DNA of 64,000 nucleotides, taken from positions 1-64,000 of the forward strand of contig NZ_RCUA01000086.1 in the NCBI RefSeq assembly GCF_003731635.1, in the 5' to 3' direction. Each line of letters starts with the position of its first letter. The first letter of the stretch is position 1. The translations under genes were made by a program, and so were the position numbers. This stretch comes from Marisediminitalea oceani (GTDB taxonomy: Bacteria > Pseudomonadota > Gammaproteobacteria > Enterobacterales > Alteromonadaceae). The notes under the pieces were generated by a model, which saw only the letters and a list, made by a program, of their open reading frames with translations, did no database searches and was not told where the DNA came from. Shown here in pieces: positions 7,435 to 17,378 of the stretch.

Positions 7435-7950
7435 GCTAAGGTAACGGCTAAGAGCCTGCTGTGCGGAGGGAAACGCCAGTTTAAGCTCCGCACAGTCAGA
7501 TAAGGGCCGCCAGCTAAAACCACTCACCTCACTGTTATCCACTTCGCAGGCCGGCTTATTGTGCAGTTCGGCAGCAAAGAAGATATCCATGGTGGGGTAT
7601 ACCAGTGTTTTATACGGGTATTGATTCGGCCAGGCCCCAAGGTATTGCAATGACTCGCCGGGATCGACTCCGGTCTCTTCCCTGCACTCACGACGCAGCG
7701 CCTGCTCTGCCGACTCATCGGGATTAACAAACCCGCCCGGCAAATCCCACTCGCCAGTAGCCGGAGCTTTACTACGCTTTACCAGCAACACGTGTTGCTG
7801 ATACACCAGAATCCCGCCTACCGCGGCAGCCACATTGCGAAACACTTCAAACTGGCAGTGGCTGCACTGGTAACAGTTGTTGTCCTGACTGGTAAAAGTC
7901 CGCTGGCCGCACTTTGGGCAATAATGAGCTGACATTAGCTGAGTTTCCAT
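7423..7950 (-). CDS. Nudix hydrolase with N-terminal zinc ribbon
   Basis: A 175-residue protein. A zinc ribbon (C11-x2-C14 and C29-x2-C32) is followed by a Nudix domain with box residues G72/G73, E79, R87-E88 and EETG at 91-94, with a Cys at the usual aliphatic position. The N-terminal ribbon resembles NudC-like NADH pyrophosphatases, but the protein is shorter and lacks the NudC N-terminal domain. It therefore hydrolyses some nucleoside diphosphate derivative that cannot be named from sequence. An alternative start at Met6 (MSAHYCPKC) is equally plausible. It is convergent with the esterase gene. Confidence 0.85.
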   Translation of the reverse strand: METQLMSAHYCPKCGQRTFTSQDNNCYQCSHCQFEVFRNVAAAVGGILVYQQHVLLVKRSKAPATGEWDLPGGFVNPDESAEQALRRECREETGVDPGESLQYLGAWPNQYPYKTLVYPTMDIFFAAELHNKPACEVDNSEVSGFSWRPLSDCAELKLAFPSAQQALSRYLSLSQ

Positions 7951-8071
7951 TCGTTTAAGCTGGGTTTACGCTATCATACAACCAGCGACCCGTCGTGGCT
8001 GCACGCCAGACCGTTGCAATTTTGTACGCGTCGTGGATAATGCCGCGGCAATTAACAGGTGACAGACTATC

Positions 8072-8791
8072 ATGGCAAAATTTAATTCCCAGGCCGAAGC
8101 CGAAGCGGCCGGCGTTTATATCAGTAAAGTAAAGAGTTTTGTGAAGCGCGAAGGGCGCTTAACCAAAGCCCAGGGCCGTGCGCTGGAAGAGTTCTGGCCA
8201 ACTAAAGGTATCGAATACCAGAACGAGCCGCTGGATCTTGCTGCCGTATTTGGCCGTGATGCGCCGGTAGTCGTTGAAATCGGTTTTGGTATGGGTAAGT
8301 CACTGGTCACCATGGCTCATGAGGCCCCTGAGCTTAACTTTATTGGTATCGAAGTTCACCGTCCGGGCGTTGGGGCTTGTCTGGCCGATGCCGGTGAACT
8401 GGGCGTAGAGAATCTGCGCGTTATGGAGCATGATGCTGTTGAAGTGCTTAAAAACATGATCCCTGATGCCAGCCTGCATCGCCTGCAGTTGTTTTTCCCC
8501 GATCCCTGGCATAAAAAGCGCCACCACAAACGCCGTATCGTGCAGGCGGAATTTGCTGAATTGGTTCGCACCAAACTGGCTGTTGGCGGCACATTCCACA
8601 TGGCCACAGACTGGGAGCCTTACGCAGAGCACATGGCCGAGGTGATGAACGCAGCCGAGGGCTACATTAACACCGCAGCCGAAGGTGATTACGTACCGCG
8701 CCCTGATTACCGCCCCACCACTAAGTTTGAGGTACGCGGCCAGAAACTCGGCCACGGCGTTTGGGATCTGATATACGAGCGCACAGCATGA
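8072..8791 (+). CDS. trmB: tRNA (guanine-N7-)-methyltransferase
   Basis: The enzyme makes m7G46 in the variable loop of tRNAs using S-adenosylmethionine. The 239-residue protein has the SAM-binding strand [11 protein letters not shown], the acidic end of strand 2 ([12 protein letters not shown]) and the TrmB hallmark [15 protein letters not shown], then the C-terminal TDW and RPTTKFE blocks. The start follows AGGTGA by about 9 bases. The stop overlaps the rsmC start as ATGA at 8788-8791, so the two RNA methyltransferases are translationally coupled. Confidence 0.97.
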   Translation: MAKFNSQAEAEAAGVYISKVKSFVKREGRLTKAQGRALEEFWPTKGIEYQNEPLDLAAVFGRDAPVVVEIGFGMGKSLVTMAHEAPELNFIGIEVHRPGVGACLADAGELGVENLRVMEHDAVEVLKNMIPDASLHRLQLFFPDPWHKKRHHKRRIVQAEFAELVRTKLAVGGTFHMATDWEPYAEHMAEVMNAAEGYINTAAEGDYVPRPDYRPTTKFEVRGQKLGHGVWDLIYERTA

Positions 8792-9876
8792 GTCTGTCGC
8801 CACAAAGCCAGTTAATCCTGCGAAACGAAGAGCAGTTTGAGCAGGGTAACTGGCTGATTATCAATCCCGACGATGCGGCGCTATTCAGTGCGCTAAGTGA
8901 CCTAAAACTCACAGTTTTGCATCAATATTACGATGTATTTAAACAGTGTGCCCGGCGTAGTGACGCGGCCCGTTTTGACAGTCGCGACCTGATTAGTAAT
9001 AACGCTAATTTTGCCCTCACCGCCAGTTCTGGCAATCACACTCATACCTTTGCTCCAGTAGTTGATGATGTCGAAGCCATTACCGATGTGTTGATTTTTA
9101 TGCCTAAAGCCAAAGCGCATCTGGCAATGCTGATGGCCATGGCAGCTGCGCTGGTTGGTGAAGGTAACCGGGTACACGTGATTGGCGAAAAACGCGGCGG
9201 CATAAAAAGTGCGGGTAAAACCATCCAATCTTACGGTGATGTAGATAAAATAGACTCTGCCCGTCATTGTAGTTGGTTAACCTGTCATCTCAACCAGGCG
9301 CCCGCTCCGTTTACCCTTAACAATTATATGAGCCGCGACACCTACAGCCGTAACGGTATTGAGTGGACCGTATGTTCCTTACCCGGTGTATTCAGTCATC
9401 GCGAGCTGGATGCAGGTACTGCCATGCTGCTGGATAAGCTGCCCTCGTCTCTGTCCGGCAAGGTTCTGGACTTTGCTTGTGGTGCCGGTGTTATTGCCAG
9501 CTACCTGTTATCTGCTGGCAGTAAGGCCAGTGTAGAGCTGCTGGATGTCAGTGCTCTGGCGCTATGGTGCAGCGCCCACACGTTGCATGAGAATAATCAG
9601 CAAGGCGTTATTATCGCCACCGACACACTGCAGGGTATCAGCGCTAAGTACCAGACGGTTGTAACAAATCCGCCGTTTCATACCGGGGTTAAAACCGATT
9701 ACCGCATCAGCCGTGAATTTATTCAGGCCACCCGGCAACATCTGCAGCCAAAGGGAAAACTCTATCTGGTCGCCAACCGCTTTTTACCCTATGCGGAATT
9801 GCTCGCGGAACAATTTTCAAGCCCATCAGTGCTCACCCAGGACAATCGATTTTCTGTGTATTTTGCACAAAGTTAG
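8788..9876 (+). CDS. rsmC: 16S rRNA m2G1207 methyltransferase
   Basis: A 362-residue protein with the two-domain RsmC arrangement: a degenerate N-terminal methyltransferase-like domain and a catalytic C-terminal domain. The latter has SAM motif I ([12 protein letters not shown]) and the N2-guanine motif NPPFHTG typical of RsmC/RsmD/RlmG. The start chosen is the ATG overlapping the trmB stop; an upstream in-frame ATG at 8761 lies inside trmB. RsmC methylates assembled 30S subunits. RlmG is the nearest alternative, but the N-terminal domain and length favour RsmC. Confidence 0.9.
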   Translation: MSLSPQSQLILRNEEQFEQGNWLIINPDDAALFSALSDLKLTVLHQYYDVFKQCARRSDAARFDSRDLISNNANFALTASSGNHTHTFAPVVDDVEAITDVLIFMPKAKAHLAMLMAMAAALVGEGNRVHVIGEKRGGIKSAGKTIQSYGDVDKIDSARHCSWLTCHLNQAPAPFTLNNYMSRDTYSRNGIEWTVCSLPGVFSHRELDAGTAMLLDKLPSSLSGKVLDFACGAGVIASYLLSAGSKASVELLDVSALALWCSAHTLHENNQQGVIIATDTLQGISAKYQTVVTNPPFHTGVKTDYRISREFIQATRQHLQPKGKLYLVANRFLPYAELLAEQFSSPSVLTQDNRFSVYFAQS

Positions 9877-9940
9877 CGTTTAAATCCCTGTCTTGTGTGA
9901 TAATTTGTGTAAAGCATCAAATTAAACGCTGGAGAGTAGT

Positions 9941-11365
9941 GTGAACATTGTTTTTGCGATTTCTGAAGTTGAAGAGCTGGTCAAAACCGGTGGCCTGGCC
10001 GATGTGGGCAAAGCACTGCCTCTGGCACTGAAATCGCCCGAGCATACCGTTAGCGTATTTATGCCCTATTACCGGGCCATCGCCGAGCAATTCTCACTTT
10101 CTGAAGCCTGTAGCAGCCAGACCCTGTTTGCCGAAAGTAAGGTTTACCACTATGCCGTTCGTCAGCTTAACTGGCACGGTATCGACGTTTACTTTATTGA
10201 CTACCCTGAATACTTCGACCGGGAAGGTTTGTATAATAGTGCGTATGAAGCCTATAACGACAACGGCGAGCGCTTCAGTTTCTTCTGCGGTGCGGTATTA
10301 AGTGCGATTCAGGCGCTTGGCATGGCGCCGGATATCATCCACTGCCATGACTGGCATACCGCCATGCTGCCGTTTTTATTACGCAGCGATCGCAGCGGCT
10401 ATTTCAGCAACACGCGTTCGGTATTTACCATTCACAATGCCGCGTTTCAGGGTGTGCACCGGATTGAAGAAATTCCGTACCTGCGCCATCATCCGGCTAT
10501 TTTTGAGCAGGTCCATGGCGGCTACATCAACTTTTTGCAATCCGCCATCGAATGCGCAGATAAAATTACTACAGTAAGCCCTAATTATGCCTCGGAGCTC
10601 CTTACCGACCTAGGCAGCCATGGCCTGCATGACCGGCTTATGCAGCGCAGCAACGACTTATCCGGTATCTTAAATGGTTGTGACTACAGCCAGTGGGATC
10701 CAATGACCGACCCTTATATTCCGGCCCACTTCAACGCGGATGATGTGAGTGGCAAGGCAGAATGTAAGCAGGCCCTGCAACGTAAATCCGGCCTGCCGGC
10801 GGAGCCTAACGTGCCTGTGTTTGGTATGGTATGTCGGCTTACCGAACAGAAAGGTTTTGGGTATCTTATTCCTATTCTTGATCGCCTAATCCGCCACAAA
10901 CTGCAACTGGTTATTATTGGCACCGGCGATCCCAGGGTTTGTCAGGATCTTGGCGAGTTTGCCGAGCAACATCCCCTGCAGTTCTCCTTTATTAATGGTT
11001 TCAGTACCGAACATGCCCACCTGATTGAAGCTGGCGCTGATTTCTTTTTGATGCCTTCTCAGTTTGAGCCTTGCGGTCTTAACCAGATGTACAGCCTGGC
11101 CTATGGCACTGTGCCTATTGTACGCGCGGTCGGAGGTCTTAAAGATACTGTGGTCGATCCCGAATACGCTCCGGATGCGGCAACCGGTTTTGTATTTGAA
11201 GAGCCCAGCGGCGAGGCTTTACTCAGCTGTATTCGCCGAGCACTGTTAACTTACTACGAATGTCCGGTGACTTTCCGTGCTATGCAGCAAAAGGGCATGC
11301 ACACTCGTTTTACCTGGCAGGAAGCCGCTGAACAATATCTGGCTCTCTACCAGAGCATCAATTAA
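9941..11365 (+). CDS. glgA: Glycogen synthase (ADP-glucose, GT5)
   Basis: A 474-residue GT-B glycosyltransferase that extends alpha-1,4-glucan from ADP-glucose. The N-terminal KTGGLADV motif (Lys15) binds ADP-glucose; CHDWHT, the TIHN block and the C-terminal PSQFEPCGLNQMYSLAYGT active-site block are all present. The length matches bacterial GlgA. The start is GTG with GGAGAG 5 bases upstream. No glgC, glgB or glgP is in the window, so the gene stands apart from the rest of its pathway. Its stop overlaps the next start as TAATG. Confidence 0.96.
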   Translation: MNIVFAISEVEELVKTGGLADVGKALPLALKSPEHTVSVFMPYYRAIAEQFSLSEACSSQTLFAESKVYHYAVRQLNWHGIDVYFIDYPEYFDREGLYNSAYEAYNDNGERFSFFCGAVLSAIQALGMAPDIIHCHDWHTAMLPFLLRSDRSGYFSNTRSVFTIHNAAFQGVHRIEEIPYLRHHPAIFEQVHGGYINFLQSAIECADKITTVSPNYASELLTDLGSHGLHDRLMQRSNDLSGILNGCDYSQWDPMTDPYIPAHFNADDVSGKAECKQALQRKSGLPAEPNVPVFGMVCRLTEQKGFGYLIPILDRLIRHKLQLVIIGTGDPRVCQDLGEFAEQHPLQFSFINGFSTEHAHLIEAGADFFLMPSQFEPCGLNQMYSLAYGTVPIVRAVGGLKDTVVDPEYAPDAATGFVFEEPSGEALLSCIRRALLTYYECPVTFRAMQQKGMHTRFTWQEAAEQYLALYQSIN

Positions 11366-11697
11366 TGTCGCCACGGGCTTTAATACTAATAGTAGCCTGT
11401 ATATTGGCGAGTCCTGCGGTATGGGCGGAGGTGCCTGAGGAATGTATTCAGGCACCGGAGCGACAAACCTACTGCCCTCACACCCTGTATCGGGTAGCGC
11501 GCGTAGCAGTGCCGTCACTGGCCATTAATCAGGGCGGAATGGTGTGCCTGTGTTTATCCGACCTCACCGATTTACCGGTCAGCCGTCAACAAGCTGCCTT
11601 TACCAATATTGCCCGCGAGTATGCGCTGCCACCGCAGGCACTTTTTAAGCTTCTGGAAATACCAGCACCAGACTGGGCAGCAGAAAATAACCAATAG
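11365..11697 (+). CDS. Small exported protein of unknown function
   Basis: A 110-residue protein I do not recognise. The first 21 residues form a clear Sec signal peptide ending AVWA. The mature part of about 89 residues has four cysteines (ECIQ, YCPH and CLC) that could pair in the periplasm. Its ATG overlaps the glgA stop (TAATG), so it is probably translated by coupling to glgA, although a periplasmic product has no obvious link with glycogen. The following histidine kinase starts more than 100 bases on. Confidence 0.65.
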   Translation: MSPRALILIVACILASPAVWAEVPEECIQAPERQTYCPHTLYRVARVAVPSLAINQGGMVCLCLSDLTDLPVSRQQAAFTNIAREYALPPQALFKLLEIPAPDWAAENNQ

Positions 11698-11820
11698 TCT
11701 GGCACAAATAGGGCTTTTATAACCCAAAATCACACCTTTAAGCCCCCGCAATACTTTATTTTTTAGCCTTTATGAGCCACTATTAAATGACTAATCCTTG
11801 TGGGCTTATTTAACCTTCTC

Positions 11821-13479
11821 ATGTCGCTGTCGGCCGCCAGACTTTCGATTAAAAGTATCATGATATGGCTCGTTATTGTCGTATCGGGCAGCGCTATGTT
11901 GTTATCCACCCTGGTGACAAACTATCTGCAACACGCAGAGGTAAAAGAGCAACTGCTACAAAACGTGCGTTCACTGGCCGATATGGTAGCCAGTAATGTG
12001 CGTCCCATCATGGCTGTCACGCCCACCGATTTAGACGAGGAGATGAATCGCAGCGATCAGCTCGCCAATATGCTGCAAGGGCTCGATAGTTTTCCGGACG
12101 TATTAAACGCGCATATCTATAGTGCTCTGATAAATGGCCAGACGCCGCAAATGCTCGCGTTATATACCAAATCAACCAGTACCGCCGCCAAGAGCAAGAT
12201 CAATGACATGGCGCGCTACTTCACTGCCCGGTTAGACGAAGATAATCAGGTAATAGAAATAATCCGTCCCATTAACATAGAAGAACAAACCCTGGGCTAT
12301 GTCTACGTGCGGATGTCATCCGAATCTTTTTTCAGCTACGTCAGTGGCACCCGAATGGTGCAAGTGGCCACAATAGTGCTGATTATCATTGCCGCTTTTC
12401 TGGTTGCGCTTAAATACGGCCAGATGTTGGCTAATCCGATCCAGGATACCAACCTGATGCTGCAGAAGGTTGCCCGCAGTCGCGACTACTCCCTGAGATT
12501 CTCAGCCAGCAATGTCCGCGAGTACGACCATATGCTCGATTCCATTAACATTTTACTGTCGCGGGTTGAGGAATATATCAGCAAACAGCAGCAGGCCGAG
12601 CGTGAATTACAAACCCTCAACAGCCGTCTTGAAGAAGAAGTTAATCAACGCACCATCGCGCTGAAGAGCGCAAACAACGAACTGATTCAGACTCTCGAGA
12701 AACTACACCAGTTTCAGCGCCAGATTGTAGAAAACGAGAAGATGGCGTCACTCGGCGATATGGTTGCAGGCGTTGCCCATGAAGTAAATACGCCCATTGG
12801 ACTGGGTATTACTGCCTCGACCATGATGCTCGACAGGCTGGCGGTTATCGATCAGCAGTTTAAGGATAAAACGCTCAAGGCCAGTGCCATGGAGCGCTTT
12901 ATTAATGAAAGCCGGGAAAACCTGAATATTATTTACCGCAACCTCGACCGTGCCGCGCAATTAATCTCGAGCTTTAAACAGGTAGCGGTGGATCAAACCA
13001 GTGAAGAAGCCCGGGAAGTCAATGTTAAGCAGTTGATTGAAGAAACCCTGATGTCGATGCGGCCGCGGCTGAAAAAGGTAACCCATACCATTAATATTGA
13101 TTGCTCAGAAACCCTTAATGTTATGTGCAAAGCCGGGCCGTTAAATCAGATTTTGATCAATTTAATCATGAATTCACTGATCCACGCCTTCGAAACGGTT
13201 GAAAACGGCAAAATTGACGTCATAGCTAGGTTGACGGATGACCAAAAACTGAAAATAATTTACAAGGATAACGGAAGCGGTATACCAACAAGCATCAAGA
13301 AGCGTATTTTTGATCCCTTTGTTACAACAAAACGTGGCCAGGGCGGCTCCGGGTTAGGGATGCATTTAGTATTTAACTTGGTAACGCAGGCGCTTAATGG
13401 CAATATAAAGTTAGAAAGCGAAGAAGGAAACGGCGTTGAGTTTACGCTAACGTTCCCGGTAACAGTAAAAAAACCATAA
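11821..13479 (+). CDS. Membrane sensor histidine kinase, HAMP type
   Basis: Two membrane helices flank a periplasmic sensor domain of about 145 residues. It is followed by HAMP, a coiled coil, HisKA with the phosphoacceptor His in VAHEVNTPIG, and an HATPase with the N box (NLIMNSL), DNGSGIP and GSGLGMHLV. In numbering from the alternative GTG at 11800 the helices are at 20-40 and 187-206 and the His is 327. There is no receiver or Hpt domain, so it is not ArcB-like. It lies 150 bases upstream of arcA in the same direction. The HEVNTP box puts it with kinases that often signal through separate regulators. Neither candidate start has a good ribosome site. Confidence 0.85.
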   Translation: MSLSAARLSIKSIMIWLVIVVSGSAMLLSTLVTNYLQHAEVKEQLLQNVRSLADMVASNVRPIMAVTPTDLDEEMNRSDQLANMLQGLDSFPDVLNAHIYSALINGQTPQMLALYTKSTSTAAKSKINDMARYFTARLDEDNQVIEIIRPINIEEQTLGYVYVRMSSESFFSYVSGTRMVQVATIVLIIIAAFLVALKYGQMLANPIQDTNLMLQKVARSRDYSLRFSASNVREYDHMLDSINILLSRVEEYISKQQQAERELQTLNSRLEEEVNQRTIALKSANNELIQTLEKLHQFQRQIVENEKMASLGDMVAGVAHEVNTPIGLGITASTMMLDRLAVIDQQFKDKTLKASAMERFINESRENLNIIYRNLDRAAQLISSFKQVAVDQTSEEAREVNVKQLIEETLMSMRPRLKKVTHTINIDCSETLNVMCKAGPLNQILINLIMNSLIHAFETVENGKIDVIARLTDDQKLKIIYKDNGSGIPTSIKKRIFDPFVTTKRGQGGSGLGMHLVFNLVTQALNGNIKLESEEGNGVEFTLTFPVTVKKP

Positions 13480-13632
13480 AACCGTTATTTAACACATTTT
13501 TTCTTGGACTTAACCTGCCCTTAAGCGTACTTTTACGAATGTGGCAATTAATTTGCAAGATAAAAAGATCGATAACAATAAAATCTGATAAACTTTGTAC
13601 AGAGTACTAATTTTTGTAAATAGAGTGTGAAC

Positions 13633-14340
13633 ATGCAGACGCCCAACATATTAATAGTAGAAGATGAAGTGGTCACCCGAACCACATTGAAAAGTTTGTT
13701 TGAAGCCGAAGGGTATAACGTTTTCGAAGCCGAAAACGGCGAACAAATGCATGATTTTTTTGAAAATCACACAATCAATCTGGTTATCATGGACATTAAC
13801 CTGCCTGGTAAAAACGGATTGATTCTCGCTCGCGAAGTACGCGACCGTAAAAATATCGGCCTGATTTTCTTAACTGGTCGTGATAACGACGTGGATCGTA
13901 TCCTGGGTCTGGAAATTGGTGCAGACGATTATCTCACCAAACCATTCAACCCACGTGAGCTGACCATCCGCGCACGTAACCTGCTGAGCCGCACCACCAG
14001 CAGCACTGAAGACGATGATTTACCAAGCCGTGTTAGCTTTAACGGCTGGACTCTGGACGGCGACAGCCGCTCTCTGATTGCGCCTAGCGGTAATGAATTC
14101 CGCCTGCCACGCAGTGAGTTCCGTGCTTTACACCTGTTCCTGAGCAACCCTGGTAAGATCCTTACCCGTGAACAGCTGATTATGGAAATGACCGGCCGTG
14201 AACTGCGTCCGAACGACCGTACCGTGGATGTTACCATTCGCCGTATTCGTAAGCATTTTGAATCAGAGCCAAATGAAGAAGAATTGATCGTCACCATTCA
14301 CGGTGAAGGCTATCGCTTCTGTGGTTCGGTAGACAGCTAA
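13633..14340 (+). CDS. arcA: Two-component response regulator ArcA
   Basis: An OmpR-family regulator of 235 residues that controls respiratory and fermentative genes according to redox state. The receiver domain has acidic E10/D11, phosphoacceptor D54 ([12 protein letters not shown], at the same number as E. coli ArcA), and the Lys in TKPFNPREL. The winged helix ends with the ArcA-like [15 protein letters not shown] and [10 protein letters not shown]. The start at MQTP was chosen because GAGTG is well placed before it and E. coli ArcA starts MQTP; a GTG two codons earlier is the alternative. No arcB is in the window; the kinase upstream lacks phosphorelay domains. Confidence 0.95.
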   Translation: MQTPNILIVEDEVVTRTTLKSLFEAEGYNVFEAENGEQMHDFFENHTINLVIMDINLPGKNGLILAREVRDRKNIGLIFLTGRDNDVDRILGLEIGADDYLTKPFNPRELTIRARNLLSRTTSSTEDDDLPSRVSFNGWTLDGDSRSLIAPSGNEFRLPRSEFRALHLFLSNPGKILTREQLIMEMTGRELRPNDRTVDVTIRRIRKHFESEPNEEELIVTIHGEGYRFCGSVDS

Positions 14341-14372
14341 AACACCCCCAAAACGCTCATTTACGTACTGGG

Positions 14373-14408
14373 ACAACAGCACAGGCATTAGCTTGTTGCT
14401 GTTGTTTT
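14373..14408 (+). terminator. Probable arcA terminator
   Basis: A 9-base perfect stem ACAACAGCA / TGCTGTTGT (14373-14381 and 14397-14405) encloses a 15-base loop and is followed by a short TTT tract, 32 bases after the arcA stop. Confidence 0.65.
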
Positions 14409-14478
14409 AGTGTCTGCGATTTACTACATCATTCGTTCCTGAGACGACCCTACCCGGTCACCAACTTGCCTGACAAAC

Positions 14479-17301
14479 TTACTCAGGTTCAATCATTAGT
14501 TGTTGATGCAGTTGTTGAATCTCCAGTGGATAGGTTGATGGTACTTTTGTGTCTACCAACGGCGTAAGAAATTTACGTGCTTCTTCACGCATGCCCAGCG
14601 CGTTGAGAGTATGAGCGAGAAAATATTGGGTATCGGCATCCTGACCATTGCGGGTATATGCCTCGCGCAACAGTTTAAGGCCGCTTTCCATGCGGTTACG
14701 CTGCACCAGCCCCCAGCCTTTTAGCGCCAGAATATAAGGATCGGCCGGGTTAATCGCCTCAGCAGTGTCGACATACTCAATCGCTTTTTGTGGCTCGAAG
14801 TGAAAATATATCTGGGCGAGACGGCGCGCGTAGCCAGCTTTCCTGGAATCTTCTACCGCAGTCAGGTAGAGCGCTTCATAGTGAGGTACAGCCTCTTTGA
14901 AACGCTGTTCATAATAATAATACTGGCCCAGCAAACTGCGGCTAAATATGGAATCAGGCGCTACAGCCACCCGCTTTTTAAGCGCTTCCTCGAAAGCATC
15001 TTTGCCAATATCAAACCGGGTTAAGCCATATAATTTGGCGTAGGCAAGTTCAAATTCAGGATTTAACTGTAAGGCATGATGATAATATTCACTGGCCTTA
15101 ACCGCCTGTCCCTGCTGCTCTGCAAGGCGTCCTTTTACTAACCATAATTCAGGAATATTGTTAAAATCTGAGGCTGCCCGAAGTACCTTTGCCGCCTCCT
15201 CAGTCTGATTCTGATTAAGGTATATCTCGGCCAGTTTTATCGGTGGTAAGGGATCATCAGGATTAATATGCCGGGCCTGCTGCAATGATTTAATCGCCAG
15301 ACGCTGATTACCTGACTGAATGCTTATATTGGCAATTCCCAGCAACAAGGTAGCATCACCGTTACTCAGTGGCAGCGCTTTGTAGAGATCCAGGTCAGCC
15401 CGATTTGACTCTTGTTGAGACACATAAAGCTGCGCGCGTCTTAGCAAGTTTCTGGCAGTATCATGCTCCAGTTCTATGAGCCTGGAAAGCATTTTGATGA
15501 CACCCGCCGTATCACCCTCTCGCTGATAGATGGCTATCAGGCTTTCAATCACTGAACGTTCGGTACTGTCTTGTTTATACAAGCTTTCATAACGTTCTTT
15601 GGCCAACTCTGTTTGGCCAGACGAAAGTAACATGCCGGCATACATTTGTTGCAATGGTAGTTGAGCGGGATATTGCGTCGCCAGTTCCTCAACGCTTTGT
15701 AAAGCTGTGCTTTGATTGCCCTGGTAAAAATCCAGCCAGGCCAGGTTAGCCCGGGCCGGTACCATGTTGGGATCCCGGCTCAGCGCATTTTCAAATGCCA
15801 CTCTGGCATTACCGGCGTTTCCCGACATCAGGTGCAGGGTACCTTTAAAATTATACCAGACCTGCGCCTGTGCTGAGTGGTGTAACTGCTGTTCCACCAC
15901 ACTTAGCGCTTTTGAGTAATCGCCGGCAAAACTCAGGGCCACTGCTGATACGCGGGCCACCTCTTCTGACTCCGGAAAGGTCTGCAGCAATTTATCCAGT
16001 CGTTGCATTGCACGGTCTTGCATACCCCGGGCAAACAGGATTTTGACTTCCAGCAACCCTGTTTCCAGACGCTGTGGATACCGCTCAGCAAAACTGCGCC
16101 AGGCCGGTAGTGCTTTAAATACCTTACCGTCTTCTATAAACAGTTCAATCAGCAGTGCCATGGACTCTGGCGCTTCTGCCAGCAACGTATCCTGTTCCGG
16201 CTCCAACAGGCCGATCGCCTGCACGGGTTGCTTTAACGCAACATGCGTTCTGGCCAGTAGCGTTAATGTCTGCGGGTAAAAGGCCCGCTCTTTGACTAAA
16301 AAAGTGAATGCCTTGAGGGCTTGTTCGTAACTTCCGGACTGATAAGCAATTAAGCCTTCCAGATAATACAGGGTTTGATCACTTGCCTTGGTAGTTTTAT
16401 CCAGTTGTTCGATACGTGCTTTATAAGTTGTGAGGATTTCAGCGTATTTGTCATTCGGGTTCAGGCTGTTGCGCACCAACATGGCGAAAGGATCTTCCGG
16501 TGTCAGGCTAAGAATAAGATCCAGCGTATTGGCCGCTTCCGAGCGTTGATTAGCAGCAAGATAAATATCTACCAGCGTGCGTAACACCAACGGATCCTGT
16601 GGTGCAAGCACAGAAGCTTTATCCACAAAGGCAAGCGCCTCGTCATAACGTTGTTGATAAAGCGCTAATCGGCCACTAGCCAGCAGTAACCGAATGTCGT
16701 TGCGTGCCATAGAGGCAGCTAATTCAAGTTGTTTTTCTGCTTCCTGCCAGGCCTTGTTTTCAATCGCCAGCTCGGCAAAGCCCAGTGCTGCTTCGAAGTC
16801 TTCCCCCAGCAACTTAAGAGCGGAGTAACTTTCTCTGGCACAGTTGTCATTGTGAGTTTCCCGACAAGCCACTGCGCGCTGTTTCAGCCAGTCTGCACGC
16901 ATAGCTGGCGTGAAAGACTTAAAACCGGTGAAGCTGATTAACGATTCAAACTGCCTTGCTGCAATCAGTGACCTTGACCACTCTCGGGCAAAGAGTTCAG
17001 CGTCAGCCCCTTGCTCAAGGGCCTGTTGGAAGGTGTCTACAGCCAGGTTATAGCGGCTATACTCAGTTTGTATTTTGCCCAGCAGGGTGAGTGCAGGCAG
17101 ATAATCGGGGAGTTGCTGACGGCATCTTTTCAGATAAATTAGTGCTTCTTCGGAATTACCGTCGAGGTAGGCAAACTCTGCTTTCTCGCAGTCAATCACT
17201 ACAGCTTCAGCTTGCTGACTTTGCGCCAGCCCCTGTGCAAGAAAACCACACCAACATAAAGCAGCAAAAAATAAACGTCCGGTCACATTAATACAACTCA
17301 C
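14479..17301 (-). CDS. Large exported TPR protein (PEP-CTERM-associated, PrsT-like)
   Basis: A 940-residue protein with a signal peptide (first ~26 residues, ending near GLAQ) and then almost only tetratricopeptide repeats to the C-terminus, for example ALTLLGKIQTEYSRYNLAVD and repeated A-x3-P-x2-P-x-A boundaries. Size and repeat layout resemble the PrsT-type TPR proteins found beside PEP-CTERM/exosortase genes. The next gene upstream, a choice-of-anchor A protein with a PEP-CTERM-like tail, supports this. Its role is probably as a periplasmic scaffold in surface or exopolysaccharide assembly. A Cys in the signal region (LCWCGF) is not a clean lipobox. Exosortase genes are not in the window, so the subfamily call is an inference. 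Confidence 0.65.
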   Translation of the reverse strand: MSCINVTGRLFFAALCWCGFLAQGLAQSQQAEAVVIDCEKAEFAYLDGNSEEALIYLKRCRQQLPDYLPALTLLGKIQTEYSRYNLAVDTFQQALEQGADAELFAREWSRSLIAARQFESLISFTGFKSFTPAMRADWLKQRAVACRETHNDNCARESYSALKLLGEDFEAALGFAELAIENKAWQEAEKQLELAASMARNDIRLLLASGRLALYQQRYDEALAFVDKASVLAPQDPLVLRTLVDIYLAANQRSEAANTLDLILSLTPEDPFAMLVRNSLNPNDKYAEILTTYKARIEQLDKTTKASDQTLYYLEGLIAYQSGSYEQALKAFTFLVKERAFYPQTLTLLARTHVALKQPVQAIGLLEPEQDTLLAEAPESMALLIELFIEDGKVFKALPAWRSFAERYPQRLETGLLEVKILFARGMQDRAMQRLDKLLQTFPESEEVARVSAVALSFAGDYSKALSVVEQQLHHSAQAQVWYNFKGTLHLMSGNAGNARVAFENALSRDPNMVPARANLAWLDFYQGNQSTALQSVEELATQYPAQLPLQQMYAGMLLSSGQTELAKERYESLYKQDSTERSVIESLIAIYQREGDTAGVIKMLSRLIELEHDTARNLLRRAQLYVSQQESNRADLDLYKALPLSNGDATLLLGIANISIQSGNQRLAIKSLQQARHINPDDPLPPIKLAEIYLNQNQTEEAAKVLRAASDFNNIPELWLVKGRLAEQQGQAVKASEYYHHALQLNPEFELAYAKLYGLTRFDIGKDAFEEALKKRVAVAPDSIFSRSLLGQYYYYEQRFKEAVPHYEALYLTAVEDSRKAGYARRLAQIYFHFEPQKAIEYVDTAEAINPADPYILALKGWGLVQRNRMESGLKLLREAYTRNGQDADTQYFLAHTLNALGMREEARKFLTPLVDTKVPSTYPLEIQQLHQQLMIEPE

Positions 17302-17378
17302 AAGCGGTTAACCTGGAACATCTGCAAGGGTTCGGCAGACAATAGCTCACCCGTGCCTGACGGATGAGCCCGGAGAAT

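Noticed and set aside
8300-8803. Long antisense frame inside trmB
   Set aside because: trmB on the other strand has all family motifs; the antisense frame has none.
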